The position numbers and the translations under genes were made by a program. This document shows, in pieces, positions 28,279-38,179 of a stretch of DNA of 64,000 nt; the first letter of the stretch is position 1; every line of letters begins with the position of its first letter. The notes beneath the pieces were generated by a model. The model made no database searches. It saw nothing but the letters and a program-made list of their open reading frames with translations, and was not told the origin of the DNA. This DNA is from Phytomonospora endophytica (GTDB taxonomy: Bacteria > Actinomycetota > Actinomycetes > Mycobacteriales > Micromonosporaceae), in NCBI RefSeq assembly GCF_014202425.1, contig NZ_JACHGT010000024.1, forward strand, positions 35,793-99,792, read 5' to 3'.

Positions 28279-29076
28279 GTGACCGATGCACCCACCACCC
28301 CCCGGTTCGGCGAGCAGGGCGGCGTACTGACCTACGGCAGCTACCTGCGCATCCCGCAACTCCTCGACCAGCAGCACCCCGCCTCCGACCCCGAGGCGCA
28401 CGACGAGCTGCTGTTCATCACGATCCACCAGGTCTACGAGTTGTGGTTCAAGCTGCTCCTGCACGAGCTTGACGACGCGCGCGACCAGATGCTCAAGGGC
28501 GACGCCTACGTCCCCCGGGTGCGTCTGACCCGCTGCCACGCGATCCTGCGCGTCCTGGTCGGGCAGGTCGACGTGATCGACACGATGACGCCGCAGGACT
28601 TCCTGCAGTTCCGCAACCGGCTCGCGCCGGCCTCGGGTTTCCAGTCGGTCCAGTTCCGCGAGGTCGAGTTCATCTCCGGCATGAAGGACCCCGGGTACCT
28701 CAAGCGCTTCCGCGGCCTCACCGACGACGAGCGCGCCAGGCTGACCGCCCGCCTGGAGGAGCCGTCGCTGTGGGACGGGTTCCTCACCGCCATGCGCCAC
28801 GCCGGGTTCAAGACCGACACCGAGGACCAGCGCGTCCAGGCGTACCGGACCATCGCGGGCGACCGCGCGGCCCACGGGCAGCTGTGGGACCTCGCCGAGG
28901 CCCTCGTCGACCACGACCAGCTCCTGTCCATGTGGCGCGCCCGGCACGTGCTCATGGCCGAACGCCAGATCGGCACGAAACCCGGCACCGGGGGCAGCGC
29001 GGGCGGCGCCTACCTGAGGTCGAGGGTCGAGCTGCGGTGCTACCCGGAACTGTGGGAACTGCGGAGCATGCTCTAG
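28279..29076 (+). CDS. kynA: Tryptophan 2,3-dioxygenase
   Basis: A 265-residue haem enzyme opening the indole ring of tryptophan to N-formylkynurenine, first step of the kynurenine pathway. Characteristic blocks: LTYGSYLRIPQLLDQQ, FITIHQVYELWFKLLLHEL (with the active-site His), FLQFRNRLAPASGFQS and FREVEFISG, and the C-terminal WRARHVLMAERQIGTKPGTGGS, including the haem-ligand region His. Actinobacterial homologues are 270-290 residues. GTG at 28279 is the only reasonable start, and a TANNNT hexamer 6 nt upstream suggests a leaderless message. No other kynurenine genes are adjacent. Confidence 0.93.
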   Translation: MTDAPTTPRFGEQGGVLTYGSYLRIPQLLDQQHPASDPEAHDELLFITIHQVYELWFKLLLHELDDARDQMLKGDAYVPRVRLTRCHAILRVLVGQVDVIDTMTPQDFLQFRNRLAPASGFQSVQFREVEFISGMKDPGYLKRFRGLTDDERARLTARLEEPSLWDGFLTAMRHAGFKTDTEDQRVQAYRTIAGDRAAHGQLWDLAEALVDHDQLLSMWRARHVLMAERQIGTKPGTGGSAGGAYLRSRVELRCYPELWELRSML

Positions 29077-29213
29077 CCGCGCGGGGGCTCACTCCCCCCT
29101 TCGTGCCACCCTCTCCGCCGCCGCGGGCGTCCCGCCCTCCGTCGCCATACCGTGGACCGGTCGGCGGGACAGACCAGACGCACCCACCCCGCCGTCGGAA
29201 CCGGGGAGACACC

Positions 29214-30542
29214 ATGACCGAGCGGCTGGCCGACAGGTACGTCCTTGAGACCGAGCTCGCGCGCGGAGCCGCCGGCACCGTCTACCGTGCGGTCGACACC
29301 GCCACCGGCGAGAAGGTCGCCGTCAAGGTCCTCCGGCACGAGGCCGCGGCCGAACCCGGCGTCGTCTCCGCCTTCCTCGACGAGGCCGAGGTCCTCGCCG
29401 AGATCGACCACCCCGGCATCGTCCGCCCCCGCGACTTCGTCGCCACCGACGAGGTCATGGCCCTCGTCATGGACCTCGTCGAAGGCGTCGACCTGCGCCG
29501 CCAGATCCGCGAACGCGGACCGCTGCGTCCCGCCCAGGCCGCGAGGATCGTCAGCCAGCTCGCCGCCGCGCTCGCCGCCATCCACGCCGTCGGGATCGTC
29601 CACGGCGACGTGAAGCCGGGCAACGTGCTCGTCCCCTTCGCGGGCGGATCGGTGCGTCTGGCCGATTTCGGCGTCGCGCACCGCAGCACCGCCGAATACG
29701 GCCCCACGCACGGCACTCCCGAGTACGTCGCGCCCGAGATCATCGACGGTGCGGGCAGCTCCGGAAAGGCCGACGTCTACGGCATCGGCCTGATCCTCTA
29801 CGAGATGCTGTCCGGCCGCAGCCCTTACCGCGGCGGCCCGGTCGACGTGGTCCTCAAACGTCACCGGGAATGCGCGCCGGCGCCATTCCCGAACTGCCCG
29901 CCGCAGTTGTGGTCGCTGATCCTGGCGTGCACACAGGTCGACCCCGAACTGCGTCCCGACGCCGCCGATCTGCCCTCCCGCGTGCAGCTGGCGATGCCGT
30001 CGCTTGAGACCCTTCCGCCGCTTCCCGTGATGCCGGCCGACCTCCCCACGTACCAATCCCGACAGGTGGGCACGAACCGTCCAGAGGGGACGGTCCCGCC
30101 GGTCGAGATGAGCTATCCGGAACCCGCCGCGGCGACCTCCGTGATGCAGATCGCAGCGACCACTTCCAGTGTGGAGGACAGCGCGGCGCGTGAGCGGCGA
30201 AACCGCCGGGTCCTCATTGGAGCCGGCGTGGGGGCCGTGGTGGCTCTGGCGACTCTTGGTGCGTATGTCCTTTTCGGAGGGAACTCCGGCGACGGCCCGG
30301 GCGATCCTGGGCAGCAACCGGCCGCGGTCACCTCCGAGAATCCCGAGATCCCTTCTCCCACAACGGATCCGACCGATCCGGAGACGGACTCGGCGCCCTC
30401 GCAGGATCCGACACTGGGGCCGGAAACGGACTCTACAGAGGACGACACGCCGACTGATCCCGGTGATGGCAATGACAATGGTGAAATTCCGTTGGTCCCG
30501 GGTCAAGAGCAACTTGGGTCACCGTTGCCGCAGTTCCCCTGA
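29214..30542 (+). CDS. Membrane-anchored Ser/Thr protein kinase (PknB-like)
   Basis: A 442-residue Hanks-type kinase. The kinase domain (residues ~8-260) has a glycine loop LARGAAGTVYRAV (fewer glycines than usual), VAVKVL with the catalytic Lys, the catalytic loop IVHGDVKPGNVL (Gly in place of the Arg of HRD, so not an RD kinase), DFGVAH and APE in EYVAPEI. A juxtamembrane region of ~70 residues precedes one membrane helix (LIGAGVGAVVALATLGAYVLF, ~325-345). The outer tail is ~95 residues, acidic and Pro/Thr-rich, with no PASTA repeats. ATG at 29214 has GGGGAGAC upstream. Confidence 0.9.
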   Translation: MTERLADRYVLETELARGAAGTVYRAVDTATGEKVAVKVLRHEAAAEPGVVSAFLDEAEVLAEIDHPGIVRPRDFVATDEVMALVMDLVEGVDLRRQIRERGPLRPAQAARIVSQLAAALAAIHAVGIVHGDVKPGNVLVPFAGGSVRLADFGVAHRSTAEYGPTHGTPEYVAPEIIDGAGSSGKADVYGIGLILYEMLSGRSPYRGGPVDVVLKRHRECAPAPFPNCPPQLWSLILACTQVDPELRPDAADLPSRVQLAMPSLETLPPLPVMPADLPTYQSRQVGTNRPEGTVPPVEMSYPEPAAATSVMQIAATTSSVEDSAARERRNRRVLIGAGVGAVVALATLGAYVLFGGNSGDGPGDPGQQPAAVTSENPEIPSPTTDPTDPETDSAPSQDPTLGPETDSTEDDTPTDPGDGNDNGEIPLVPGQEQLGSPLPQFP

Positions 30543-30681
30543 TTTCCGTTCCCTCGCGGCAAATCGACGGTCACTCGACAGTGGACCGAGCGTCACCGCA
30601 GTTCAGCGTACGAGTGAGACGGTGCACATTGGATCACCCAAATGTCAACCTCCGAGATGGGGCTATGGCATTCTTGATCAC

Positions 30682-31185
30682 ATGGCGAAAAAGAATGTGA
30701 ATGCCACTGCCGCGGCGCTGCTCGGACTACTGCACGACGGCCCGATGACCGGTGGTCAACTCATCGCGGAGGCCAACCGCCGTCTCGGTCCGTTCTGGAG
30801 CATGACGCGCAGCCAGGTTTACCGCGAACTCCCGGCCTTGGCCGAGGAGGGCTACGTGAAGGTCGGCAAGCCCGGCCCGCGGGCCAGTGTTCCGTACAAG
30901 ATCACCGCTACCGGCAAGAAGGCGTTCACCCGTTGGCTCGGTGAGGAGACCGGCTTCGAGCAGCTCCGCAACCCCGTCGCCCTGCGCACGGCGTTCTCCG
31001 AGCACTTGTCCCCCGGTGACATCAAGTCGATGTACGAGTCGGCGACCGAGTACCACAAGGCAGCTTTGAACGACGTCCGCGCCGAGGCCAAGGAGCGCGG
31101 CGACGACCCGCACGCCGCCGCCGCGCTGGAGTTCGCCGTCGGCTACCACAAGGCCGCCCTCGCGTGGCTCAAGTCGGTCTCCTAG
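30682..31185 (+). CDS. PadR-family transcriptional regulator
   Basis: A 167-residue PadR regulator. The N-terminal winged helix reads [20 protein letters not shown] and [20 protein letters not shown], followed by [24 protein letters not shown], the wing typical of the family. The C-terminal dimerisation helices (residues ~95-165) are rich in charged residues. PadR proteins usually repress a transporter or catabolic operon in response to a small ligand; the target here is not evident. ATG at 30682. It precedes prfB but is separated from it by 49 bp and a separate predicted promoter. Confidence 0.9.
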   Translation: MAKKNVNATAAALLGLLHDGPMTGGQLIAEANRRLGPFWSMTRSQVYRELPALAEEGYVKVGKPGPRASVPYKITATGKKAFTRWLGEETGFEQLRNPVALRTAFSEHLSPGDIKSMYESATEYHKAALNDVRAEAKERGDDPHAAAALEFAVGYHKAALAWLKSVS

Positions 31186-31220
31186 AAGACGCCTTCGAAG
31201 ATCATGGTTTGCGGTGGGCG

Positions 31221-31226
31221 TAGGGT
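31221..31226 (+). promoter_or_regulatory. -10 hexamer TAGGGT of predicted leaderless prfB
   Basis: TAGGGT is followed by 8 nt and then GTG at 31235. There is no ribosome binding site. Confidence 0.4.
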
Positions 31227-31234
31227 TGACGGTT

Positions 31235-32371
<1,137 letters not shown>

Positions 32372-32467
32372 GCCCTTTTCGGCCGAAAGGCTGAACGCGC
32401 CCTAGGAAGTACGAGCCTGTTTGCAGATATCCCCAAGGGGTGTGGTGCCGCTCGCAGGTGGCGCGCG

Positions 32468-32473
32468 TAGACT
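32468..32473 (+). promoter_or_regulatory. -10 hexamer TAGACT of predicted leaderless ftsE
   Basis: TAGACT, then 8 nt, then GTG at 32482. The open frame continues upstream to 32440 but without ribosome binding site or homology. Confidence 0.4.
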
Positions 32474-32481
32474 CTCGACCC

Positions 32482-33162
32482 GTGATTCGCCTTGAGCACG
32501 TGACCAAGAAGTACGCGCGGGCCAGTAGGCCGTCGATCGAGGACATCAACGTCTCGATCGACAAGGGTGAGTTCGTCTTCTTCATCGGCCCGACGGGTGC
32601 CGGCAAGTCGACGATCATCAAGCTGCTGCTCCGTGAGGAGACGCCCAACAAGGGCAAGATCTGGGTCAACGACAAGGAGGTCGTCGGCATGCGCTCGTGG
32701 CGGGTGCCGGCCTTCCGTCGGTCGCTCGGCTGCGTCTTCCAGGACTTCCGGCTGCTGCCGACCCGGACCGCCGCGGAGAACGTGGCGTTCGCGCTTGAGG
32801 TCATCGGCAAGTCCAAGGCCGTCGCCCGTCGCGTCGTCCCCGAGGTTCTCGAACTCGTCGGTCTGGGCGGTAAAGAGCACCGCTACCCCCACGAGTTGTC
32901 CGGTGGTGAGCAGCAGCGCGTGGCCATCGCGCGCGCGTTCGTCAACCGCCCACTGGTGCTCCTCGCCGACGAGCCGACCGGAAACCTCGACCCCGACACA
33001 TCCGTGGAGATCATGCGGCTGCTGGACCGGATCAACCGGACCGGCACCACGATCGTCATGGTCACCCACGACTCGAACATCGTGAACCAGATGCGCCGCC
33101 GCGTCATCGAGATGGAGGGCGGTCACGTCGTCCGTGACCAGTCCCGCGGCGTCTACGGCTGA
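32482..33162 (+). CDS. ftsE: Cell division ATP-binding protein FtsE
   Basis: A 226-residue ABC ATPase that works with FtsX to activate peptidoglycan hydrolases at the division site. Motifs: Walker [11 protein letters not shown] (~36-45), Q-loop FQDFRLLP, signature [16 protein letters not shown], Walker [13 protein letters not shown] and the switch His in [11 protein letters not shown] at 32482 gives [12 protein letters not shown], the standard start. ftsX begins 27 bp downstream with a clear AGGAG. Confidence 0.96.
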   Translation: MIRLEHVTKKYARASRPSIEDINVSIDKGEFVFFIGPTGAGKSTIIKLLLREETPNKGKIWVNDKEVVGMRSWRVPAFRRSLGCVFQDFRLLPTRTAAENVAFALEVIGKSKAVARRVVPEVLELVGLGGKEHRYPHELSGGEQQRVAIARAFVNRPLVLLADEPTGNLDPDTSVEIMRLLDRINRTGTTIVMVTHDSNIVNQMRRRVIEMEGGHVVRDQSRGVYG

Positions 33163-33189
33163 CGGTCGAGGCAGGAGAATAGAGAAGCG

Positions 33190-34071
33190 ATGCGCGCGAA
33201 ATATGTCCTGTCCGAAGTACTGGTCGGCCTGTGGCGCAATGTCACGATGACCATCGCCATGATCGTCACCATGGCGGTCTCGCTGGCGATGCTCGGAGCG
33301 AGCCTCCTGTTGTACTTCCAGGTGAGCGACATGGAGGAGTACTACTACACCAAGCTTGAGGTGTCGATCTTCTTCGACAAGGACGCCACCCAGGCCCAGA
33401 TGGACGCCATCGGCGCCGAGGTCGACGCCGACCCGCTGATCGCGGAGTGGGACTTCGAGACCAAGGACGAGGCCTACAAGCGCTTCCAGGAGATGTTCAA
33501 GGAAGCGCCCGACCTGGTCAACGCCGCCCAGCCCGAGTCGCTGCCGGCGTCGTACCGCGTCAAGCCCGTCGACCCGGACAACTCCCAAGCCCTGATCGAG
33601 AAGTACAAGGGCAAGGAAGCCGTCGCCAACGTCGTCGACCAGCGCAAGGTCCTGGAGAAGATCTTCGAGATCTTCGGCGGCATGCAGAAGCTCGCCCTCG
33701 TCATCGCGATCGTGCAGGGGCTGGCGGCCCTGCTCCTGGTGGCCAACACCATCCAGGTCGCGGCCTTCTCGAAACGGCGGGAGGTGGCGATCATGAAACT
33801 GGTCGGTGCCTCGAACTGGTTCGTCCAGGCGCCCTTCGTCCTTGAGGCGGTGTTCGCCGGCATCATCGGCGCCATCCTGGCCTACCTGACGCTCATCGGG
33901 GTGAAGATCTTCATCATCGACGGGACCTTCAAGAGCCTGTTCCAAAGCACGGTCCTGACACCGATCCCATGGTCGAACGTGCACCTCATGTTCCCGATCC
34001 TGGCGGGCATCGCCGGGGTGGTCAGCGCCGTCACGGGCTGGGTCACCCTGAGATTCCAGATCAAGGTCTAG
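33190..34071 (+). CDS. ftsX: Cell division protein FtsX
   Basis: A 293-residue permease-like partner of FtsE. Four membrane segments: NVTMTIAMIVTMAVSLAML (~18-36), LALVIAIVQGLAALLLVANT (~172-191), LEAVFAGIIGAILAYLTLIG (~218-237) and ILAGIAGVVSAVTGWVTL (~270-287). A ~130-residue extracellular loop follows segment 1 (EVSIFFDKDATQAQMDAI...), which in other species binds the hydrolase it activates. The next gene but one encodes a coiled-coil M23 peptidase, a plausible partner. The ftsEX transcript ends at a very strong hairpin. Confidence 0.95.
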   Translation: MRAKYVLSEVLVGLWRNVTMTIAMIVTMAVSLAMLGASLLLYFQVSDMEEYYYTKLEVSIFFDKDATQAQMDAIGAEVDADPLIAEWDFETKDEAYKRFQEMFKEAPDLVNAAQPESLPASYRVKPVDPDNSQALIEKYKGKEAVANVVDQRKVLEKIFEIFGGMQKLALVIAIVQGLAALLLVANTIQVAAFSKRREVAIMKLVGASNWFVQAPFVLEAVFAGIIGAILAYLTLIGVKIFIIDGTFKSLFQSTVLTPIPWSNVHLMFPILAGIAGVVSAVTGWVTLRFQIKV

Positions 34072-34085
34072 TCCGGCCGAACGGA

Positions 34086-34134
34086 CACAAAAGACGGTGG
34101 CCCGCGCGTGCAGCGCGGGCCACCGTCTTTTGTG
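34086..34134 (+). terminator. Terminator after ftsX with perfect 22-bp stem
   Basis: 34086-34107 and 34113-34134 are exact reverse complements around a 5-nt loop (GTGCA). The stem ends in CTTTTGTG on the right and CACAAAAG on the left, so it can act in both directions. Confidence 0.9.
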
Positions 34135-34172
34135 CATAGCGGATAAATCCACATCAGACCGGCCAATGCGAG

Positions 34173-34178
34173 TAAGTT
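34173..34178 (+). promoter_or_regulatory. -10 hexamer TAAGTT of a predicted leaderless M23 peptidase gene
   Basis: TAAGTT, then 7 nt, then ATG at 34186. No Shine-Dalgarno sequence. Confidence 0.45.
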
Positions 34179-34185
34179 GTGGCAC

Positions 34186-35505
34186 ATGCGTCACCGTTGG
34201 TTTACCGGAGCCACCGCCACCGTCGCCATCGGACTGTTGCTGCTGACCGCCGGGTCGGCGCACGCGGATCCCGCCGACGACAAGGCGCGTGTCGACCGCG
34301 AGCTCGCCAAGGCCGAGGCCGCCCTCGAAGGAGCCACCGAACGGGCTCAGGAGGCCGTCAAGGCGCTCGCGGAGGTGAAGGGCAGACTGCCCGGGGCCAA
34401 GGACGCTCTGGCCGAGGCGGAGGGGATCCTGGCCGCCGCGCGCATCGCCGCCGAGGCCGCCACGGAGAAGGCCGAGGCCGCCCAGGTGGTCTACGAGAAG
34501 GCCAGCGACAAGATGGCCGCCGCCGACCAGGCCGTCGACGACGCCCAGGAAACCGTCGGCGACAGCGTGTCGGCCGCCTACCAGGGCCTCGGGGTGGTCG
34601 CCTTCAGCAGCGTCCTCAACGCCCGCAGCCCGGGCGAGGTCGTCGACCGGCTCACCTACGTCGACAAGCTCGCCGACAGCCAGGACGAGGCCCTCGACGA
34701 GGTGCTCAAGGCCGGCCTGGTCGCCAAGGAGCGCCAGAACGAGACCCTGGTCGCCAAACAGGAGGCCGACGACGCCCGCGAGGCCGCCGAGGACGCCGTC
34801 GCGGCCGCCGAGACGCGCGCCGCCGAGGCCGAGGCCTACCAGGCCGCCCTGAGCGAGCTGTACCGCACGCGTGACGCGGCCGCCGCCGTCGCCGAGGAAG
34901 AACGCGACGAGAGCCTCGCGCGTTATGACCGTCTCGAAGAGGAGAGCGAGCGCATCGAGCGCATGCTCCAAGCCGCCGCGTCGTCCAACAACGGCAACGG
35001 CAACGGGAGTGGTTCCGGCGACAACGGCAACGACGACGGCCCGCCGCCGTCCTCGCACGGCGCGCGCCTGTCGATGCCGGTCAGCGGCTGGAAGTCCTCC
35101 GACTTCGGGATGCGCTATGACCCGTACTACAACGTGTGGCAGCTGCACGCGGGCATGGACCTCGCCGCGGGTGGCGGGGCGCCGATCCGCGCGGCGGCGG
35201 GCGGCCGTGTCGTGCAGGCCGGGTGGAACGGCGGCTACGGCAACTACACCTGCATCTACCACGGCAAGGGCATCTCGACCTGCTACGCCCACCAGTCGTC
35301 GATCGGGGTGTGGGTCGGGCAGCACGTCAAGCGCGGCGAGTACATCGGCAGCGTCGGCACGACCGGCGCCTCGACCGGCAACCACCTGCACTTCGAGGTC
35401 CGGGTCAACGGCAGTCCGGTCAACCCGGACGGCTGGCTGCCCGGCTGCCTGTGCTTAACGGCGGTCCCGCGTTATCCGATCGCCGGTGATCGACGGTTTG
35501 GATAG
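34186..35505 (+). CDS. Secreted coiled-coil M23 peptidoglycan endopeptidase (RipC/EnvC-like)
   Basis: A 439-residue secreted protein. Signal peptide at ~1-28 (TATVAIGLLLLTAGSAHA). Residues ~30-260 form a long Ala/Glu-rich coiled coil in two arms. A Ser/Asn/Gly linker (SSNNGNGNGSGSGDNG) leads to an M23 LytM domain (~290-425) with zinc ligands in FGMRYDPYYNVWQLHAGMDL (His-x3-Asp) and GNHLHFEVRVNG (His-x-His). The layout matches hydrolases activated by FtsEX (EnvC, RipC); its location directly after ftsEX supports such a partnership. It probably cleaves peptide crosslinks during division. Confidence 0.92.
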   Translation: MRHRWFTGATATVAIGLLLLTAGSAHADPADDKARVDRELAKAEAALEGATERAQEAVKALAEVKGRLPGAKDALAEAEGILAAARIAAEAATEKAEAAQVVYEKASDKMAAADQAVDDAQETVGDSVSAAYQGLGVVAFSSVLNARSPGEVVDRLTYVDKLADSQDEALDEVLKAGLVAKERQNETLVAKQEADDAREAAEDAVAAAETRAAEAEAYQAALSELYRTRDAAAAVAEEERDESLARYDRLEEESERIERMLQAAASSNNGNGNGSGSGDNGNDDGPPPSSHGARLSMPVSGWKSSDFGMRYDPYYNVWQLHAGMDLAAGGGAPIRAAAGGRVVQAGWNGGYGNYTCIYHGKGISTCYAHQSSIGVWVGQHVKRGEYIGSVGTTGASTGNHLHFEVRVNGSPVNPDGWLPGCLCLTAVPRYPIAGDRRFG

Positions 35506-35508
35506 GAT
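35503..35508 (+). promoter_or_regulatory. -10 hexamer TAGGAT of predicted leaderless smpB, sharing TAG with the upstream stop codon
   Basis: TAGGAT is followed by 6 nt and ATG at 35515. Its TAG is the stop codon of the M23 gene (35503-35505). Confidence 0.5.
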
Positions 35509-35514
35509 GTCGGG

Positions 35515-35994
35515 ATGCCAAGGGAGAAGGGCCAGAAGGTCATCGCGTCCAACAAGAAGGCCCGTCACGACTACACGATCCTCGACACCTACGAGGCGGG
35601 GCTGGTGCTCACCGGCACCGAGGTGAAGTCGCTGCGGGCGGGTCGCGCCTCCCTGGTCGACGCCTTCGGGGACATCCGCAACGGCGAGTTGTTCCTGCAC
35701 AACGCGCACATCCCGACGTACGTGGAAGGCACCTGGAACAACCACACGCCCCGGCGGCCCCGGAAGCTCCTGCTGCACCGCGGCGAGCTCGACAAGCTGA
35801 TCGGGAAGGTGCACGAGAGCGGACTCACGCTCATTCCCCTGTCGCTGTACTTTAAGGACGGCTGGGCCAAGGTCGAGATCGGCCTCGCCAAGGGTAAGAA
35901 GAGCTACGACAAGCGGCAGGACATCGCCAAGCGCGACGCCGACCGCGAGATCGCCCGTGCCATGGGCCGTCGCGGCAAGGGAATGACCGACTAG
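35515..35994 (+). CDS. smpB: SsrA-binding protein SmpB
   Basis: A 159-residue partner of tmRNA in rescue of stalled ribosomes. It shows the OB-fold core [37 protein letters not shown], the strand pair [21 protein letters not shown] and the basic C-terminal tail [20 protein letters not shown] needed for A-site accommodation. Its RNA partner is encoded on the opposite strand at 47219-47593, about 11 kb away. Confidence 0.97.
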   Translation: MPREKGQKVIASNKKARHDYTILDTYEAGLVLTGTEVKSLRAGRASLVDAFGDIRNGELFLHNAHIPTYVEGTWNNHTPRRPRKLLLHRGELDKLIGKVHESGLTLIPLSLYFKDGWAKVEIGLAKGKKSYDKRQDIAKRDADREIARAMGRRGKGMTD

Positions 35995-36056
35995 GCAACC
36001 CCCGCCGGTCCCCGGCGCATCGAAGAGTGTGTGCGCATCAGGGAAGTGTGGAGTCT

Positions 36057-36662
36057 ATGAGCGGTGCCCGCCGTAGGTGGACCTTCGGAAGCTGGCCGTC
36101 CATCATCACGGTCTTCACCGTGCTCACCGTGGTGTTCCTCGCCGTCTGGCTGATCAGTCAGAGCAGTGCCGGAGCACCCCGGCCGGAGGGCAACGACGAC
36201 TTTCCCGTCGTGCCCGACTACATCGGGCCGACGCCGGATCCGCGCGAGTCCGACGCCGAGGGTTCGCTGTCGCCCGCCTCGCCTTCCCCGTCGCCGTCCT
36301 CGAAGTCGCCGACGCCTCCGCCGCCGCCTCCGGAGGAGCCGGATCCGGAGCCGTTGCGGGCGGACGTGTCGACGGGCGATCCGGACTGGCTCGGTGAGGT
36401 CGACAGCACGGTCGTCGTGGCCAACCCCAACGACGAGGACGTCGACGGTTGGACCGTCGTCATCGTCCTTTCCGACGGCATGACGGTCATCGACGCCGAA
36501 GGCGCGACCTACTCGGTCGACGGGCAGAAGGTGACGTTCAAGCCGGACGGAAACGCCGTCGTCCCGGGTGGCGGGGACATCGAGTTCTACTTCAGCGGCC
36601 ACGGGTCCGACGACAGCTCGAACGACGTGCGCTCCTGCCGGATCAACGGCCACCGCTGCTGA
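36057..36662 (+). CDS. Membrane-anchored protein with CBM2-like domain
   Basis: A 201-residue protein with a membrane helix at ~13-33 (IITVFTVLTVVFLAVWLI), a Pro/Ser-rich linker (SPSPSPSSKSPTPPPPPP) crossing the wall, and a C-terminal domain of ~95 residues resembling a family 2 cellulose-binding module (DWLGEVDSTVVVANPNDEDV, DGWTVVIVLSDG, VVPGGGDIEFYFSG) with two Cys near the end (SCRINGHRC). It is expected to be surface exposed and to bind a polysaccharide. ATG at 36057 follows GGAAGTGTGGAGTCT. It follows smpB by 62 bp. The CBM assignment is moderate. Confidence 0.72.
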   Translation: MSGARRRWTFGSWPSIITVFTVLTVVFLAVWLISQSSAGAPRPEGNDDFPVVPDYIGPTPDPRESDAEGSLSPASPSPSPSSKSPTPPPPPPEEPDPEPLRADVSTGDPDWLGEVDSTVVVANPNDEDVDGWTVVIVLSDGMTVIDAEGATYSVDGQKVTFKPDGNAVVPGGGDIEFYFSGHGSDDSSNDVRSCRINGHRC

Positions 36663-36769
36663 GGACTTGACGGCGGCGCCGTCGCATGATCCACTCTTCG
36701 GCAGCGTCGCAGTGCACCCGGCATATTGTCCGCCGAGGGCGCGGAGGCGCGGTACGCAAGGAATCCCAC

Positions 36770-37273
36770 GTGTCCCACACCGACCACAATGGACGCCTGT
36801 CCGCTTTCGGCGGCCAGCTCGTCGCCGTGCACATCTGGCTCCGCGAGGAGCTCGCCGCGCTGCGCGAGGGCATCGGCTCATATCTCGACGGCGGTGAACG
36901 CCCCCGTGAGCTGGGCCTCCACTGCCTGACCTTCTGCTCTGTCCTGACCCGGCACCACTCCGAGGAGGACGGCGAGGTCTTCGGCGCCGTCGCCGCCGAG
37001 TTCCCCGAGCTGGCACCGGTTCTCGACGAGCTGCGCGCCGACCACGTCATGGTCGCCGCGACCCTCACCTCGGTGCGGGAGCTCGTGGAGCGCCTGGACG
37101 GCGAGACCGGAACCGATGGGGCCGAAGGGATCGAGCGCGAGCTCGACACCCTCGCGGCCCTGCTGGAGACGCACTTCCTCTACGAGGAGAAGAAGATCGC
37201 CGAGGCCCTCGACCGGCTCGGCGCCGGCGGTCTGCCCGCCGACGCCATCTCCCGCGTCCTGCCGGAGACCTGA
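36770..37273 (+). CDS. Hemerythrin-like HHE domain protein
   Basis: A 167-residue four-helix protein with the His/Glu pattern of a di-iron hemerythrin-like centre: LVAVHIWLREEL, LTRHHSEEDGEVF, ELRADHVMVAATL and ALLETHFLYEEKKI, at about residues 20, 62-63, 92 and 135. Such proteins bind oxygen, nitric oxide or store iron and may act in redox defence. GTG at 36770 is chosen because AAGGA lies 7 nt upstream; a longer frame upstream has no protein-like features. It ends 2 bp from the convergent MTA phosphorylase. Confidence 0.86.
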   Translation: MSHTDHNGRLSAFGGQLVAVHIWLREELAALREGIGSYLDGGERPRELGLHCLTFCSVLTRHHSEEDGEVFGAVAAEFPELAPVLDELRADHVMVAATLTSVRELVERLDGETGTDGAEGIERELDTLAALLETHFLYEEKKIAEALDRLGAGGLPADAISRVLPET

Positions 37274-37275
37274 GC

Positions 37276-38076
37276 TCAGGCCGGCCGCGGGCGCAGGGCG
37301 GCGCAGTCGCAGCCGGGATCGTCGGGCAGCGAGCCGAGCAGGGCCGCCAGGACCGCCCGGAGCCGGTCGACGTTGCGCGCGAAGGCCGCGAAGACCTCCT
37401 CCTGCGTCACGCCCGCGCCCGCCTCGACACCGGCGTCGTAGTCGGTGACCAGGCACAGCGGGATGTAGCAGAGGCCCAGCTCGCGGGCCAGGACGACCTC
37501 GGGGTGCGCGGTCATGCCGACGATCGACCAGCCCTGGGCGGAGTACCAGACCGATTCGGCGCGGGTCGAGAAGCGCGGGCCCTGGATGACGACCTGCGTG
37601 CCGCCGTCGACGGCCGGCCAGCCGGCCGCGGCGGCGGCCTCGACGGCGCTGCGGCGGCCGGTGGGGCAGTAGGGGTCGGCGAAGGAGGCATGGGCCACCC
37701 CGGGGCCGTCGAAGTAGGTCTGCTCGCGGCCGGTGGTGCGGTCGACGAGCTGGTCGGGGACGACGAGGCTGCCGGGCGGCAGGTCGGCGCGCAGGCTCCC
37801 GACGGCGCCGACGCCGATGACCCGGCGGACGCCCTGGGCCTGGAGGGCGAAGAGGTTGGCCCGGTAGGGGACCTTGTGCGGCGGGTGCTCGTGGCCGCGT
37901 CCGTGCCGGGGCAGGAACACGACCTCGCGGTCGCCGTAGACGCCGGTGGTGAGCCGGTCGCTGGGGTCGCCGTAGGGCGTTTCCCGGCTCTTCTCGGCGG
38001 GCGTGTCGAGCAGCGAGTACAGGCCGGAGCCGCCGATGACGCCGATGGGCGCGCGGGGTGTGGTCGACTGGTTCAC
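37276..38076 (-). CDS. S-methyl-5'-thioadenosine phosphorylase-type purine phosphorylase
   Basis: A 266-residue phosphorylase cleaving methylthioadenosine (or a purine nucleoside) with phosphate, in methionine salvage. Motifs: IGVIGGSGLYSLL (phosphate loop), FLPRHGRGHEHPPHKVPYRA, VIGVGAVGSLRADLPPGSLV, VIQGPRFSTRAES and the substrate loop IVGMTAHPEVVLARELGLCY followed by LVTDYDAG. The MTA-type or 6-oxopurine-type specificity cannot be separated safely by eye. GTG start at 38076 with TAGTCT 7 nt upstream. It is divergent from the epimerase operon. Confidence 0.9.
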   Translation of the reverse strand: MNQSTTPRAPIGVIGGSGLYSLLDTPAEKSRETPYGDPSDRLTTGVYGDREVVFLPRHGRGHEHPPHKVPYRANLFALQAQGVRRVIGVGAVGSLRADLPPGSLVVPDQLVDRTTGREQTYFDGPGVAHASFADPYCPTGRRSAVEAAAAAGWPAVDGGTQVVIQGPRFSTRAESVWYSAQGWSIVGMTAHPEVVLARELGLCYIPLCLVTDYDAGVEAGAGVTQEEVFAAFARNVDRLRAVLAALLGSLPDDPGCDCAALRPRPA

Positions 38077-38083
38077 GCCGCCC

Positions 38084-38089
38084 AGACTA
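38084..38089 (-). promoter_or_regulatory. -10 hexamer TAGTCT of predicted leaderless MTA phosphorylase gene
   Basis: TAGTCT on the minus strand, then 7 nt, then GTG at 38076. Confidence 0.45.
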
Positions 38090-38166
38090 CGGACCGGGAC
38101 GTGCCCGATTCCTTACGAATCCCTGACGGCCCGCCGATTCGGGGGTGGCGGCCGTTGAGCCGCAAC

Positions 38167-38172
38167 TAGCGT
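38167..38172 (+). promoter_or_regulatory. -10 hexamer TAGCGT of the predicted leaderless epimerase operon
   Basis: TAGCGT, then 7 nt, then ATG at 38180. It lies in the 103-bp divergent region shared with the MTA phosphorylase gene. Confidence 0.45.
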
Positions 38173-38179
38173 GCGGGGC

